Positions 9,062-16,700 of a stretch of DNA of 16,700 nucleotides are shown one piece after another (position 1 is the first letter of the stretch; the number at the start of each line of letters is the position of its first letter). The stretch covers positions 1 to 16,700 of the forward strand of contig JAEPRB010000502.1 in assembly GCA_016758965.1 (NCBI GenBank). The letters are read 5' to 3'. This stretch comes from Circinella minor. Lineage: Eukaryota > Mucoromycota > Mucoromycetes > Mucorales > Lichtheimiaceae. The position numbers and the translations under genes were made by a program. A model generated the notes under the pieces. That model worked only from the letters and a program-made list of their open reading frames with translations, was not told where the DNA came from and did no database searches.

Positions 9062-10221
9062 CTATGAAGATGCATCTGGTAAAAAGAATTTGGGGGCAAT
9101 GGGTGACATAGATATTCTTGTAAAGGATTTTAAAATTTTTGTCAAGGAAAATATTCAAGGTATACTAATGGACATTTGTGAGGATAATTGGGTTGCAATT
9201 TATTTTCTCAAAACATTGGGATACACAATCACTCGCTCGTAAGTAATTGAATATGATGGAAAGCTAGGAAATTGTTTAAATGCTAATAATACCATTTTTT
9301 CTAGTAAGGGTAAAGAAAGTACGAAGGATACTACTGGTTCGGTTAGTCAGGCAATGTATGTATAAATTTATAATAACCATAGCATTATTGATTCTAATTA
9401 TTAACTAAAAATGTAGGAGTCTGATGGGTCTATCCTCTGTTGTCTCGTCTTCTACTCAGGCCTCATTCATGTCAACGTAAGTAGTGATCGATTTGATAAT
9501 GTGATATTTTACCTGAGCAATGGTCCTGATAAATTAATATAAATTGATTCTGAAGATTATCTCTAATTATATTATTTTTTTCATATAATAAATTAATACT
9601 TTTACTTTTAGTAAATTAAATTATTTTAATTATAATTTACACTTCTAATTATATTACTGAAATAGAACTGCCAAGACAAAATCAAAGATTTTTATGGAGT
9701 TCTATTCTAGTCAATTTCTCTAAGAGAAAGTAACATAAAGAGTCGCGTTGCAAGTTAAAAACTTACAACTTCTTCTAAATTAATAATTAACTTTAAAACT
9801 TTATAAATAAAACAATTTGAATCATTTCTCTCTAGTGACAGCGATGTAGGTCTCTTTGTTGGCAAGTCAGCACCAGGGTAAGTCATCACAAACAACTAGA
9901 ATTTGCTTATGCCAATAAAGTAGCAATTTCATTCTCTTCTAACCATAACAACTTTATAGGTCATCCTCCTCTGCCATTGATCCTGTTTTCTCGATTCCAC
10001 CTGTTCCTGCTTTCTCTATTCCTGCTCCTCGATATCCTCTTCCTACTACCATTACTACCACTACTATGCCTGCTACTGCTTCTGCTACTGCGTCTGCTAC
10101 TGATTCTGCTTCTGCTTCTACTACTGCTACTGCTTCTGCTACTTCTACTTCACCACTTACAATTGTTCCTCCTGCTCCCATTCCTTACACCGTAAAAAAA
10201 AAATCCTGTAAATACTGTTAA
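9062..10221 (+). pseudogene. Unknown host gene, 3' part (five exons, Ser/Thr/Ala/Pro-rich tail)
   Basis: This is the continuation of the gene split by the retroelement. The exons are 9062-9238, 9305-9355, 9417-9476, 9836-9877 and 9960-10221. The introns are 66, 61, 359 and 82 bp, with donors GTAAGT, GTATGT, GTAAGT and GTAAGT and acceptors CTAG, GTAG, CTAG and ATAG. All junctions keep phase 2, which would be very unlikely by chance. The first exon encodes an acidic/hydrophobic domain (for example IDILVKDFKIFVKENIQGIL). The later small exons and the last exon encode a low-complexity tail built of Ser, Thr, Ala and Pro, possibly disordered or a glycosylation substrate. No signal peptide or membrane segment is seen. 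The stop TAA (10219) lies inside the AATCCTGTAA repeat cluster, so the native C-terminus may have been replaced. The 359-bp intron is unusually long and may hold inserted DNA. Confidence 0.6.
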
Positions 10222-10290
10222 ATCCTGTAAAAATCCTGTAAATACTGTAAAATCCTATTAAAACCTCTAATTCACAGGACTTACAGGATT
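10202..10290. repeat. Cluster of AATCCTGTAA repeats with an inverted copy
   Basis: AATCCTGTAA occurs at 10202-10211, 10221-10230 and 10232-10241, interleaved with AATACTGT. Its exact reverse complement TTACAGGATT lies at 10281-10290, so the transcript could form a hairpin. It sits over the stop codon of the upstream gene and may act as a 3' processing structure or be the end of an unidentified repeat. Confidence 0.65.
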
Positions 10291-10748
10291 ATAAAACTGC
10301 GATTTAAAGCCCACCACTCAAATACTCATTGGCCCGAAAAATGCAGTCTAACCCATAATAGTATGCTGATATTGACCAATTATAACCCATCTTTAATAAT
10401 AGTAACATTTCATCTCCGTTTTCATTTTGTTCATCAAAAAAAAAAAAAAAAGAATGCAGCAGTAGTAATATTTTGGTTTCATATATTTTTTTATTTCATC
10501 TCTCTGCTATTACAGTAAAAAAAAATATCATATTATTTAATGTTCATTAATAAAGTAGATATAAACAATAGTAATCAATAGTGTGCTAATTTTTATTTAA
10601 AAATGAAGAGTACTAGAATAGTATGAAAAACAAAAAGGCATATTACGAGATACGTATTATCATATTATTGCAATTTGCCATGCAGTCCACCACACAATAT
10701 ATAAAATAATAATAATAATAAAAAACGTTACTATACCTGGATTGTGGT
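10291..10748. other. AT-rich intergenic DNA between convergent genes
   Basis: About 460 bp with A and T homopolymers and a short AAT run near 10708. It lies between the ends of two converging genes. I see no open frame, RNA gene or repeat boundary. Confidence 0.5.
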
Positions 10749-11614
10749 TTACCCACTTTTATCCATCGTTCTTCTTCTGATGGCAGCGCGATTGTTGTTA
10801 TTGTTGTGGTCGTTGATGCTCAAAGAGCTCGACAATCGCTTGCGAGTGATACTCATGGTCGATGAAGTACTAAAAATATAATTCAATTAGTATTTCTAAA
10901 AGGCTTATATTGGTATAGTGGAATATAACCACTAAATATATTAAAATACAAATATATACATACCCATGAGTACTCGCACTCCTATCACTGTGCACGGAAT
11001 GCCTAAAATATAAAAAAAAAAGTTAGAGAAATATACTAAGTCATTAACGAGATTATAAACAAGTTGGAAATATCAAACGTACATCGATGCATCCCGTGTA
11101 AGTACAGAAGGTTGCCTTGAAGGGCCAGAGCTACTATAGAACGATTAATATCAGAAATGCGAAATTAGCGATCTTTTAATGTTACATTTACAGCTCATAG
11201 TATACTACATTTATATTGTATTATTACCTTGTTCCAGGGACCGAGAACTGGTGGATGATTTCCCTTGATTCCTCTGACCTCACTGTCACCACGCTTTTAA
11301 TAATTAAGTTATAGATAGTGTTAGAATTATATTCATTTTTTTTTTGAAAAAAAGAAAGATATGGATATGGATAGATTACCTTTCAGCATCATCGGTAGCA
11401 ACACCTCCGCTATAGTGAAACAAGTATGAAAATAAGTATCTAATAATTTTAACTGTAGTCTATTGATTTATATGTCAAACTATATTATCTTAGTATCACT
11501 AACCTTTTTTTTTTATTTGCGTTGCTCCATTTCTGGAGCAACAAGAACCTGGCCATCCAGTTGTTTTCACACTTTTGGATCAGTATCCATGGATCAGCCT
11601 TAGATACCGATTCG
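10749..11614 (-). CDS. Unknown multi-exon gene, 3' part, Ser-rich tail, 5' end cut at Merlin TIR
   Basis: Six exons read on the minus strand: about 11614-11504, 11409-11380, 11293-11228, 11133-11083, 11002-10964 and 10869-10749. All five junctions are phase 2 with good donors (GTTAGT, GTAATC, GTAATA, GTACGT, GTATGT) and TAG/AAG acceptors, and the last exon ends at TAA (10749-10751). The first visible exon encodes a Trp-rich helix-like stretch (WILIQKCENNWMARFLLLQ). The rest is Ser/Thr/Asn-rich and ends in a basic run (RKR, RRRTMDKSG), which suggests a disordered, possibly phosphorylated tail. I do not recognise the family. Upstream the frame stays open up to the Merlin terminus, so either the 5' end was removed or the start is the internal ATG (MARFLLL) about 50 bases inside. 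The tiny exons (30-66 bp) are unusual. Confidence 0.6.
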
Positions 11615-11639
11615 GGTTAGGTCCAGGTTTATACCCGGG
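11615..11639 (+). repeat. Merlin terminal inverted repeat, left
   Basis: 25 bp, exact reverse complement of 13426-13450. It begins GGTTAGG and ends CCCGGG. Confidence 0.93.
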
Positions 11640-11682
11640 TGACTGCTTTTCCTTTTTTTTGTGACTGCTTTTCCTTTTTTTT
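11639..11682. repeat. 22-bp tandem duplication just inside the left Merlin TIR
   Basis: GTGACTGCTTTTCC followed by eight T is present twice head to tail (11639-11660 and 11661-11682). It probably arose by replication slippage. It could be a doubled subterminal binding site. Confidence 0.8.
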
Positions 11683-11770
11683 AAAAAATTAAAAAAAATT
11701 GCAAAAAAAAAATTTCTTTAAAAATTTAATAAATTTTTTTTTCAGAAAATATAACAAAGATAGTTTTTTA

Positions 11771-13011
11771 TTAATTAATAATATCAACTTCTTCTTCTAA
11801 ATTAGTGCCAAGATATATTATATCTTCATCATCACTACTAGTACTATCACTATCACTTATAATTATAATTTGATCATTATCTTCTACTTGATTATTTGTA
11901 TCCCTAGCTTGAACTTCACTCTGAGTAATACCATGAAAAGTACGATTTTCTTCCTCATCATTATTATCAATAAATGCAATATTTGCACAAGCATTAAGGA
12001 ATTTACCCCAAAGATTATCAGCATTATGACGTTGCCACATAAACCAATTAAGATAAGGCTGGCATTTTTCTTTCTTACGAGCTGGATAGGGGACAAATCT
12101 TTTAATACCTGTCCAAGTTCCTAATAAAAAATATATTAGATAAGATAGAAAAATACTGTATAATACTAAAATAAATAATATATACCTTCAATAGTGTTAT
12201 TATGCATTCCATCTTCACGTACATACTCAATTGAATGATTTACCGACTCATGTAAGTACCCTAGCCGTTCCAAGCGATCAGTATCGTAAACTGCCCATCC
12301 ATCAGAATGAAGCATTGTTTCAGGCTTAATATACTTTTGAATTAAAGGCAGAAGTGTCTGCCTATTACGTCGCTCCACCTCAAATACAATACATCGGCGT
12401 TTAGGTGTATTTGCTTCAACGGCACCAAAAACCCACACACCTTCAACACGAGTACCCATTAGGTTATTTTTAGTTCGACCAAACTTACTCTCATCCATCT
12501 CAACAATAACACCTTGTCCACCAATAGGTTCCTCTATAAATAATATATATATATTAGTATTAATAATTATATACTATAAAATACCATATACTATATATAA
12601 AAAAGTTTAATATATACCTTCAAGAGAGTAAGTAATATCTTGTTCAATTAGATCAAGTAGCTCATCCCGAATTTTTTTAGCTGCCTCCCACCCTAATGTA
12701 TAGTCTTGGCGCCATTCTGTTGATGTAAAACGACCCGTAATCAAACGACGAGCTACAGCAAGACAGTTATGAACCTTAAAATGGTGCTTACTAAACCAAG
12801 TATGAGTCCGGATACTTTTTTCTTGATTACAAGTATAACACCGAAAAGTACCATTAGCACCACGATTAAAATTAAGATGCATCTGTCGAGAACAAGTAAC
12901 ACATTCCATTTCATGGTAAAAAACACCTTTTTCATAAAGATAATCAACAGCAGCTGACGCAGAATAAAAGATTGGATTATCAACCTTAGGAAGTTCATTA
13001 TAAATAGGCAT
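11771..13011 (-). CDS. Merlin transposase (DDE, IS1595/ISXO2 superfamily), three exons, apparently intact
   Basis: The exons are 13011-12618, 12533-12186 and 12120-11771. The introns are 84 and 65 bp, both with GTATAT donors and ATAG/TTAG acceptors, and both junctions are phase 1. The joined frame is 363 residues without a stop. The N-terminus has a zinc ribbon (CVTC at 37-40, CYTC at 58-61) and a helical DNA-binding-like part. The catalytic core has D144 in VIVEMDESKFG, D208 in LHSDGWAVYD and E246 in NNTIEG, with the family block RVEGVWVFGAVE and VNHSIEYV between. The C-terminus (WFMWQRHNADNLWGKFL) is followed by an acidic tail with IIIISDSDS. The protein cuts and joins Merlin ends. The start was chosen as the first ATG giving the full zinc ribbon. 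Flanking perfect TIRs and an undamaged frame suggest that this copy could be active. Confidence 0.9.
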
Positions 13012-13425
13012 AATAATGTAGTAGTTAAAAAAAGTGAGGTTTGAAAGTGAAGAAAAAATTAAAAAGTTAAAAAAAGGGGGGAATTTACCAAAATATCAGC
13101 TCTTTTTATACTTTTTTTAATAAAATTCAAACTTTTTTAATATTACTATATATAGGTTAACAGTAGTAACAAATATACTCTGAGTCAAAACCCCGAGTCA
13201 AAAAAAAAAAAATTCAGGACTATAAAAGGGAAAAGTCAAACTTTTATTAGTAACTTTATGTCTTTGTTTTTTTTCTACTTTAGGCTATCTTTTTAAGGTT
13301 TTATATTTAAATAATAAATATATACTATATATAGAATTTCCTTAAAATGTACTTTTATATAAGCAAAAAAATCTTCAAAAAAAAATAACAATTTTTTTTT
13401 CAAAAAATCTAAGCCACATCTAAGC
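13012..13425. other. Merlin 5' noncoding region
   Basis: About 410 bp of AT-rich DNA between the transposase start and the right TIR. It holds homopolymer runs, a short direct repeat (GAGTCAAAA twice near 13185-13205) and a small hairpin (AAAAGTCAAACTTTT near 13231). It presumably includes the transposase promoter. No other gene is seen. Confidence 0.5.
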
Positions 13426-13450
13426 CCCGGGTATAAACCTGGACCTAACC
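13426..13450 (-). repeat. Merlin terminal inverted repeat, right
   Basis: 25 bp, exact reverse complement of 11615-11639. Identical TIRs suggest little decay since insertion. Confidence 0.93.
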
Positions 13451-14004
13451 GATTTGGTCTTCGAAATAGGCACAAATTTAAAAAGCAAGTTCAGGCGTAC
13501 ATGTCTTCTTCGACAAGATGCTTTAAAGTCTCTTAAGGAAGCCAGGATTGAGGAGGATGATAATGAAAAAATGCACGGATTGAAACTTGTATGGGATGAT
13601 CAAATCAAAAATACGATCACTCCTTTTGTACAAGGAAGTGGGAAGTTTGCAGCTTCTCATAGAGCAATTGAAAACCTTCGGGTTGCAATTGCTATTTTTG
13701 ATTTGATTGATCGTGCATTTCGAGTGCAAGGCAATGGTACTGGTTTATTACTGATTTTAATATATACTGTTTGGAAACGGTGAGCTTATAATGATTTAAT
13801 ATTTATAGGCCATAACCGCACACAAAACCTTGCAGCACAGTGACAAGTAGCTCGGGAACAAGTAGCATGAAAGCTTCGAATTTATAATGAAAAAATTCGG
13901 ATTGGTCCAGTTTTTGGCAAGTATTTATCTATTCGTAAACCCAATTTTACTAAGCCTCCTAAATGGATATGTACTTCTCAGAGATATGTGGTCAGAATAA
14001 GATA
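13451..14004 (+). pseudogene. Remnant of an unknown gene with in-frame stops
   Basis: The frame is open from the Merlin edge. It encodes a basic/helical stretch (SKFRRTCLLRQDALKSLKEA), then LVWDDQIKNTITPFVQGSG and AIENLRVAIAIFDLIDRAF. A 72-bp intron (13737-13808, donor GTACTG, acceptor ATAG) joins it in phase to a second block starting GHNRTQNLAAQ. That block continues through two TGA codons (13841, 13868) to IRIGPVFGKYLSIRKPNF and ends at a TAA near 14002. Both TGA fit a former CGA arginine codon (context QVAREQVA). No ATG precedes the first block, so the 5' end is missing. I do not recognise the family; the style resembles domesticated or transposon-borne fungal proteins, but that is only an impression. 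Confidence 0.55.
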
Positions 14005-14260
14005 ATGGGGAAAGTGTGATATTAAAGCTTGTAGGGTACGATATAGTAAATAGTGAGAGTGCTGGTAGCATAAGAGATAGTAGATAGATACAATTATATT
14101 TTGTATATAAGAAAGATGAAGGGCCATTGAATGAGTCATAGAAAGGGAAACATTACAATGATATAAGGCAAAGTTCGTGTACGTTTGCTCAGGAGATATT
14201 AGGTGATATGCGCTGTGTATAGTAGGCTTTTAAATGTTATTATACTTGTTTAATAACACA

Positions 14261-14757
14261 ATGAATATAGGTTTTGAACCATGTGAAAATGTAAATGCTA
14301 TTTTACATAAAGATAGTCATTTTCGTTTTCAGATGAATATTACCAAACTTTTGACAGGGAAAGAACCATTCGACGCATTTCATGGATTACAAAGAGCCAA
14401 TAAAGAGCTTTTAATCCTAAAGGTTAGAAAATCTAGTTTATCATTTGAATATTATGTATCCAGTATTAATTTAATACCCATTCATAGGATGAAGCTACTT
14501 CGGTTCTCAAGTATGCAGATACCATTGTTGAAAAACTAAGAAATGCGTTGAACGTGCCAGTCGGGCCATATTCTCTAAGTGAATATTACAAGCTTAAAGG
14601 AATGGCACTTCTTTCTAATGGAAGACTGCATCGAGCAACTGCTTGGAAAAAGGAGCAGAAGAAGTTGTTGACCGAGATATTTGATGGAACTGCTGCTTTA
14701 GCAGCAGGTTCCACTATATGTATAGATGAGCGCATCTACTTATTTCACCCCAGTTGA
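14261..14757 (+). CDS. Unknown spliced gene, C-terminus entering a repeat
   Basis: A frame starting at ATG 14261 (or in frame at 14234) is open to 14422. There a GTTAGA donor begins a 65-bp intron (14423-14487, acceptor CATAG), and the second exon (14488-14757) continues in phase. A second possible 42-bp intron (about 14291-14337) is a multiple of three, so both forms stay open. An alternative start is ATG 14338. The visible protein contains LLTGKEPFDAFHGLQRANKE, YADTIVEKLRNALNVPVG, YYKLKGMALLSNGRLHRA and TAWKKEQKKLLTEIFDGTAAL. It looks helical and soluble, with no membrane segment. The last seven residues and the stop come from the direct repeat that begins at about 14739, so the native end has probably been replaced. 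No family was recognised. It may belong with the remnant at 13451-14004, since orientation and spacing allow it. Confidence 0.55.
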
Positions 14758-15284
14758 GTTTGAAATAATTTCAAAGTAGGTGGCTTTTTGAAAAAAATGG
14801 GGGTTAAGATTTTATGTGAATGGAGTACTTATATAAAAAAAGAAAAATACCCCTTTTTTCATTTTTTTTTATAATCATCAGATACGAATTTAATGAATCA
14901 ACAGACGACATCAACAAAGCCATTAATAATATTACTGGAAAATAAAAAAAGAACTTAGTTCTATACAGTAGATGCTAATGAAAAAAGAAAAAAAGACATG
15001 GTTAATTAGTAGATTAGCAAAAATAATAGAAAAAGTATTTCTTTTATTATAAAAGCAATAATATATAACAAAGACGAACTCATCTCAAGACATCTGTTCA
15101 ACCATCTTGTTCATTTACTATTCCAAACACATATAAAAAAGTATAGAAAGGTTGGTATAAAAGTTTCAGTGGACTTTAGAAGATGGGACCTTTTATATAG
15201 TTTCTTTTTATTATTATTATAGTTTTCAACTTACAAAAAATAAACACGCGTTTTTTACTATTACTTTTTTGTTTTGTTATATAC
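14739..15284 (+). repeat. ~540-bp dispersed repeat, copy 1
   Basis: From CTTATTTCACCCC at 14739 this stretch aligns with 16119-16654 in the same orientation, with many small indels and substitutions. It contains GACATC-rich and T-rich stretches but no open frame. Its first 29 bases can fold (TTATTTCA/TGAAATAA). No TG...CA ends or inverted termini were seen, so its class is unknown. Confidence 0.8.
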
Positions 15285-15308
15285 CAGTTGGTAGGAGATA
15301 TAGGTAGC

Positions 15309-15500
15309 TTCATGATACACATACTTTATAAATTTGATAAATGGATCTTAAGTATATATAAAATATAACGGGTGATAAATAATAAAAAAAGAATCTTGTG
15401 TATGTGTGATATTTATTATGGGCAATTATTATTAATATAATAACTGGTGTTATTTTTTTTATTCTTATGTATATGCATTATTACCCTGTATATCATTATC
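15309..15500 (+). repeat. Inverted arm of foldback element, left
   Basis: 192 bp, near-identical reverse complement of 15919-16110, including the blocks TTATAAATTTGATAAATGGA and GCATTATTACCCTGTATATC. A few mismatches and small indels are visible. Confidence 0.88.
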
Positions 15501-15564
15501 ACGAACATGGATACTATTTGATTATGTTGACCATTAACACCATCAATTATATTTTACTTTCATG

Positions 15565-15905
15565 ATCCAATATAACGATTAACACAACCAGTTGTTTTTT
15601 TATTATCATCCAATGTAACGATTAACACAACCAGTTATTTTTTTATTGTCATCCAACATAACGATTAATACAACCGGTTGTTTTTTTTATTATCATCTAA
15701 CATAATAATCAGCGCCATCAATTGGTTTTTTATTATCATCCAACATAACGATTAACACGATCAATTTTTTTTTATCATTCAACATAATGATCAACACGAT
15801 CAATTTTTTTTTATTATTATCCAACATAATGATCAGCACGATCAGTTTTTTTTACTATTATTCAACATAACGATTAATACATACCATCAGTTATTTTTTA
15901 TTATT
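15565..15905 (+). repeat. Tandem array, about eight units of ~42 bp
   Basis: Units start at about 15565, 15608, 15650, 15695, 15737, 15777, 15820 and 15860 with ATCCAACATAACGATTAACA-type sequence and end in a T-rich stretch. Unit length varies from 40 to 45 bp. Left units carry ACAACCAGTT, right units ACGATCA, so the array has diverged along its length. Confidence 0.85.
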
Positions 15906-15918
15906 ATAGTATTCAATA

Positions 15919-16110
15919 GATAATGATATACAGGGTAATAATGCATATACATAAGAATAACAAAAATAATACCAGTTATTATATTAATAATAATTGCCCA
16001 TAATAAATATCACACATACACAAGATTCTTTTTTTATTATTTATTACCCATTATATTTTATATATACTTAAGATCCATTTATCAAATTTATAAAGTATGC
16101 GTATCATGAA
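15919..16110 (-). repeat. Inverted arm of foldback element, right
   Basis: 192 bp, reverse complement of the left arm. It ends GTATCATGAA. Confidence 0.88.
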
Positions 16111-16118
16111 AGCACGCC

Positions 16119-16654
16119 CTTATTTCACCCCAACTGGATTTGAAATAAATTCAAAGTAGGTGGCTTTTTTTTAAAAAAATAGGGGTAGCATTTTTGTGTG
16201 AGTAGAAAAAAAATAAAAACCTTTTTTTTTTTTTTTTACAATTGTCAGAACTCGGCAGGCACGAATCTAATGGATCAACAGACGACATCTACAAACTGTT
16301 TATAATATTACAGGAAAATAAAAAGAGAACTTAATTCTGTATAACAGATGCTAATGAGAAAAAAAAAGACATTTTAATTAGTAGATTAAAAAATTATAAA
16401 AAACCTTTTTTTATTATAAAAGCAATAATATATAACAAAGACGAACTCATCTCAAGACATCTGTTTAATCATCTTGTTCATTTAATATTTAAAATACATA
16501 TAAAAAAGTATAGAAAGGTTGGTAAAAAAAAGTTTCGGTAGAATTTAGAGGAAGTTGGGATCTTTATATAGTCTTTTTTTATTATGATTACAGTTTTCAA
16601 CTTATAAAGAATAAACTCGCGTTTTTTATTATTACTTTTTTGTTTTATTATATA
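16119..16654 (+). repeat. ~540-bp dispersed repeat, copy 2
   Basis: Direct copy of 14739-15284, beginning six bases after the candidate duplicated flank of the foldback element. It shares the same terminal TTATTTCA/TGAAATAA pair and the block around AATCAACAGACGACATC. The remaining 46 bases to the window end hold nothing recognisable. Confidence 0.8.
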
Positions 16655-16700
16655 AAAAAACAATAATACGTTGCTATTACTACCACAGAAACTACCACAG

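Larger units (their letters stand above)
11615..13450 (-). mobile_element. Merlin (IS1595/ISXO2-like) DNA transposon
   Basis: The element is 1,836 bp. It is bounded by perfect 25-bp terminal inverted repeats beginning GGTTAGGTCCAGGTTTATAC and carries one three-exon transposase gene on the minus strand. Merlin elements are the eukaryotic relatives of bacterial IS1016/IS1595 and normally make 8-9 bp target duplications. Here the flanks agree only as GATTCG (11609-11614) against GATTTG (13451-13456), so the duplication is decayed or the flanks have been rearranged. Confidence 0.9.
15309..16110. mobile_element. Foldback-type non-autonomous element, 802 bp
   Basis: Two inverted arms of 192 bp (15309-15500 and 15919-16110) enclose a core of tandem repeats with no coding capacity. 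The outer ends read TTCATGATAC... and its complement. AGC flanks both ends (15306-15308 and 16111-16113) as a possible 3-bp target duplication. Long arms plus a tandem core fit foldback elements or some MULE derivatives, which move with proteins supplied in trans. Confidence 0.75.

Noticed and set aside
9954..10195. Open frames on both strands (a Leu-rich plus frame and an Ala/Val/Glu-rich minus frame) over the Ser/Thr/Ala tail
   Set aside because: They are shadows of the repetitive ACT/GCT/TCT codons of the spliced plus-strand gene, whose phase is fixed by the introns upstream.
13500..13780. Extension of the minus-strand gene at 10749-11614 across the Merlin element into the antisense of the plus-strand remnant
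   Set aside because: The antisense frame is open, but the plus-strand frame has better protein character, and no clean target duplication supports contiguity.
15565..15905. CRISPR-like array of 42-bp repeats
   Set aside because: Units are contiguous without unique spacers and lie inside an inverted-repeat element in a fungal genome, so it is a tandem satellite.

Overview
The window looks like repeat-rich, AT-rich nuclear DNA of an early-diverging filamentous fungus (Mucoromycota-like). I infer this from short spliceosomal introns (mostly about 50-85 bp, GTRNGT donors, TAG/CAG acceptors), a chromodomain Ty3/gypsy element, a Tnp2-like transposase and a Merlin transposon, all lying between small Ser/Thr- or Gln-rich unknown genes. 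I cannot name the species. No bacterial-type operon, rRNA, tRNA or CRISPR array is visible.

Layout. 1-1407 (minus): 5' part of a Tnp2-like DNA-transposase gene that runs off the left edge. 1606-10221 (plus): a host gene of unknown function, with a coiled-coil/poly-Gln N-terminus and a Ser/Thr/Ala/Pro tail, which can be followed through phase-consistent introns. It is split in an exon by a 6,977-bp chromovirus (2080-9056) with 378/366-bp LTRs and a perfect 5-bp target duplication AATAA. 10202-10290: a cluster of AATCCTGTAA repeats. 10749-11614 (minus): the 3' part of a second unknown gene, with six small exons and a Ser-rich tail. 11615-13450: a Merlin (IS1595/ISXO2-like) transposon with 25-bp TIRs and an apparently intact three-exon transposase. 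13451-14004 (plus): remnant of an unknown gene with stop codons. 14261-14757 (plus): another unknown spliced gene whose end runs into a repeat. 14739-16654: two direct copies of a ~540-bp repeat flanking an 802-bp foldback-type element, which has 192-bp inverted arms and a core of about eight 42-bp tandem units.

The retroelement is complete in structure (PBS, gag, protease, RT, RNase H, integrase, chromodomain with AT-hook-like tail, PPT) but coding-dead. It has seven in-frame stops and two frameshifts, and the stops fit C:G to T:A transitions at CpG or CpA. Its gag-pol junction still shows a textbook -1 ribosomal frameshift site: slippery A_AAA_AAC, a 6-nt spacer that includes the gag stop, and a 9-bp hairpin. 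The element also shows a strongly strand-biased excess of the tetramer CGTC on the plus strand (GACG on its coding strand), which I cannot explain by codon use.

The Merlin copy is the only mobile element here whose protein appears undamaged. Its transposase ends in an acidic tail carrying a sequence that resembles a SUMO-interacting motif.
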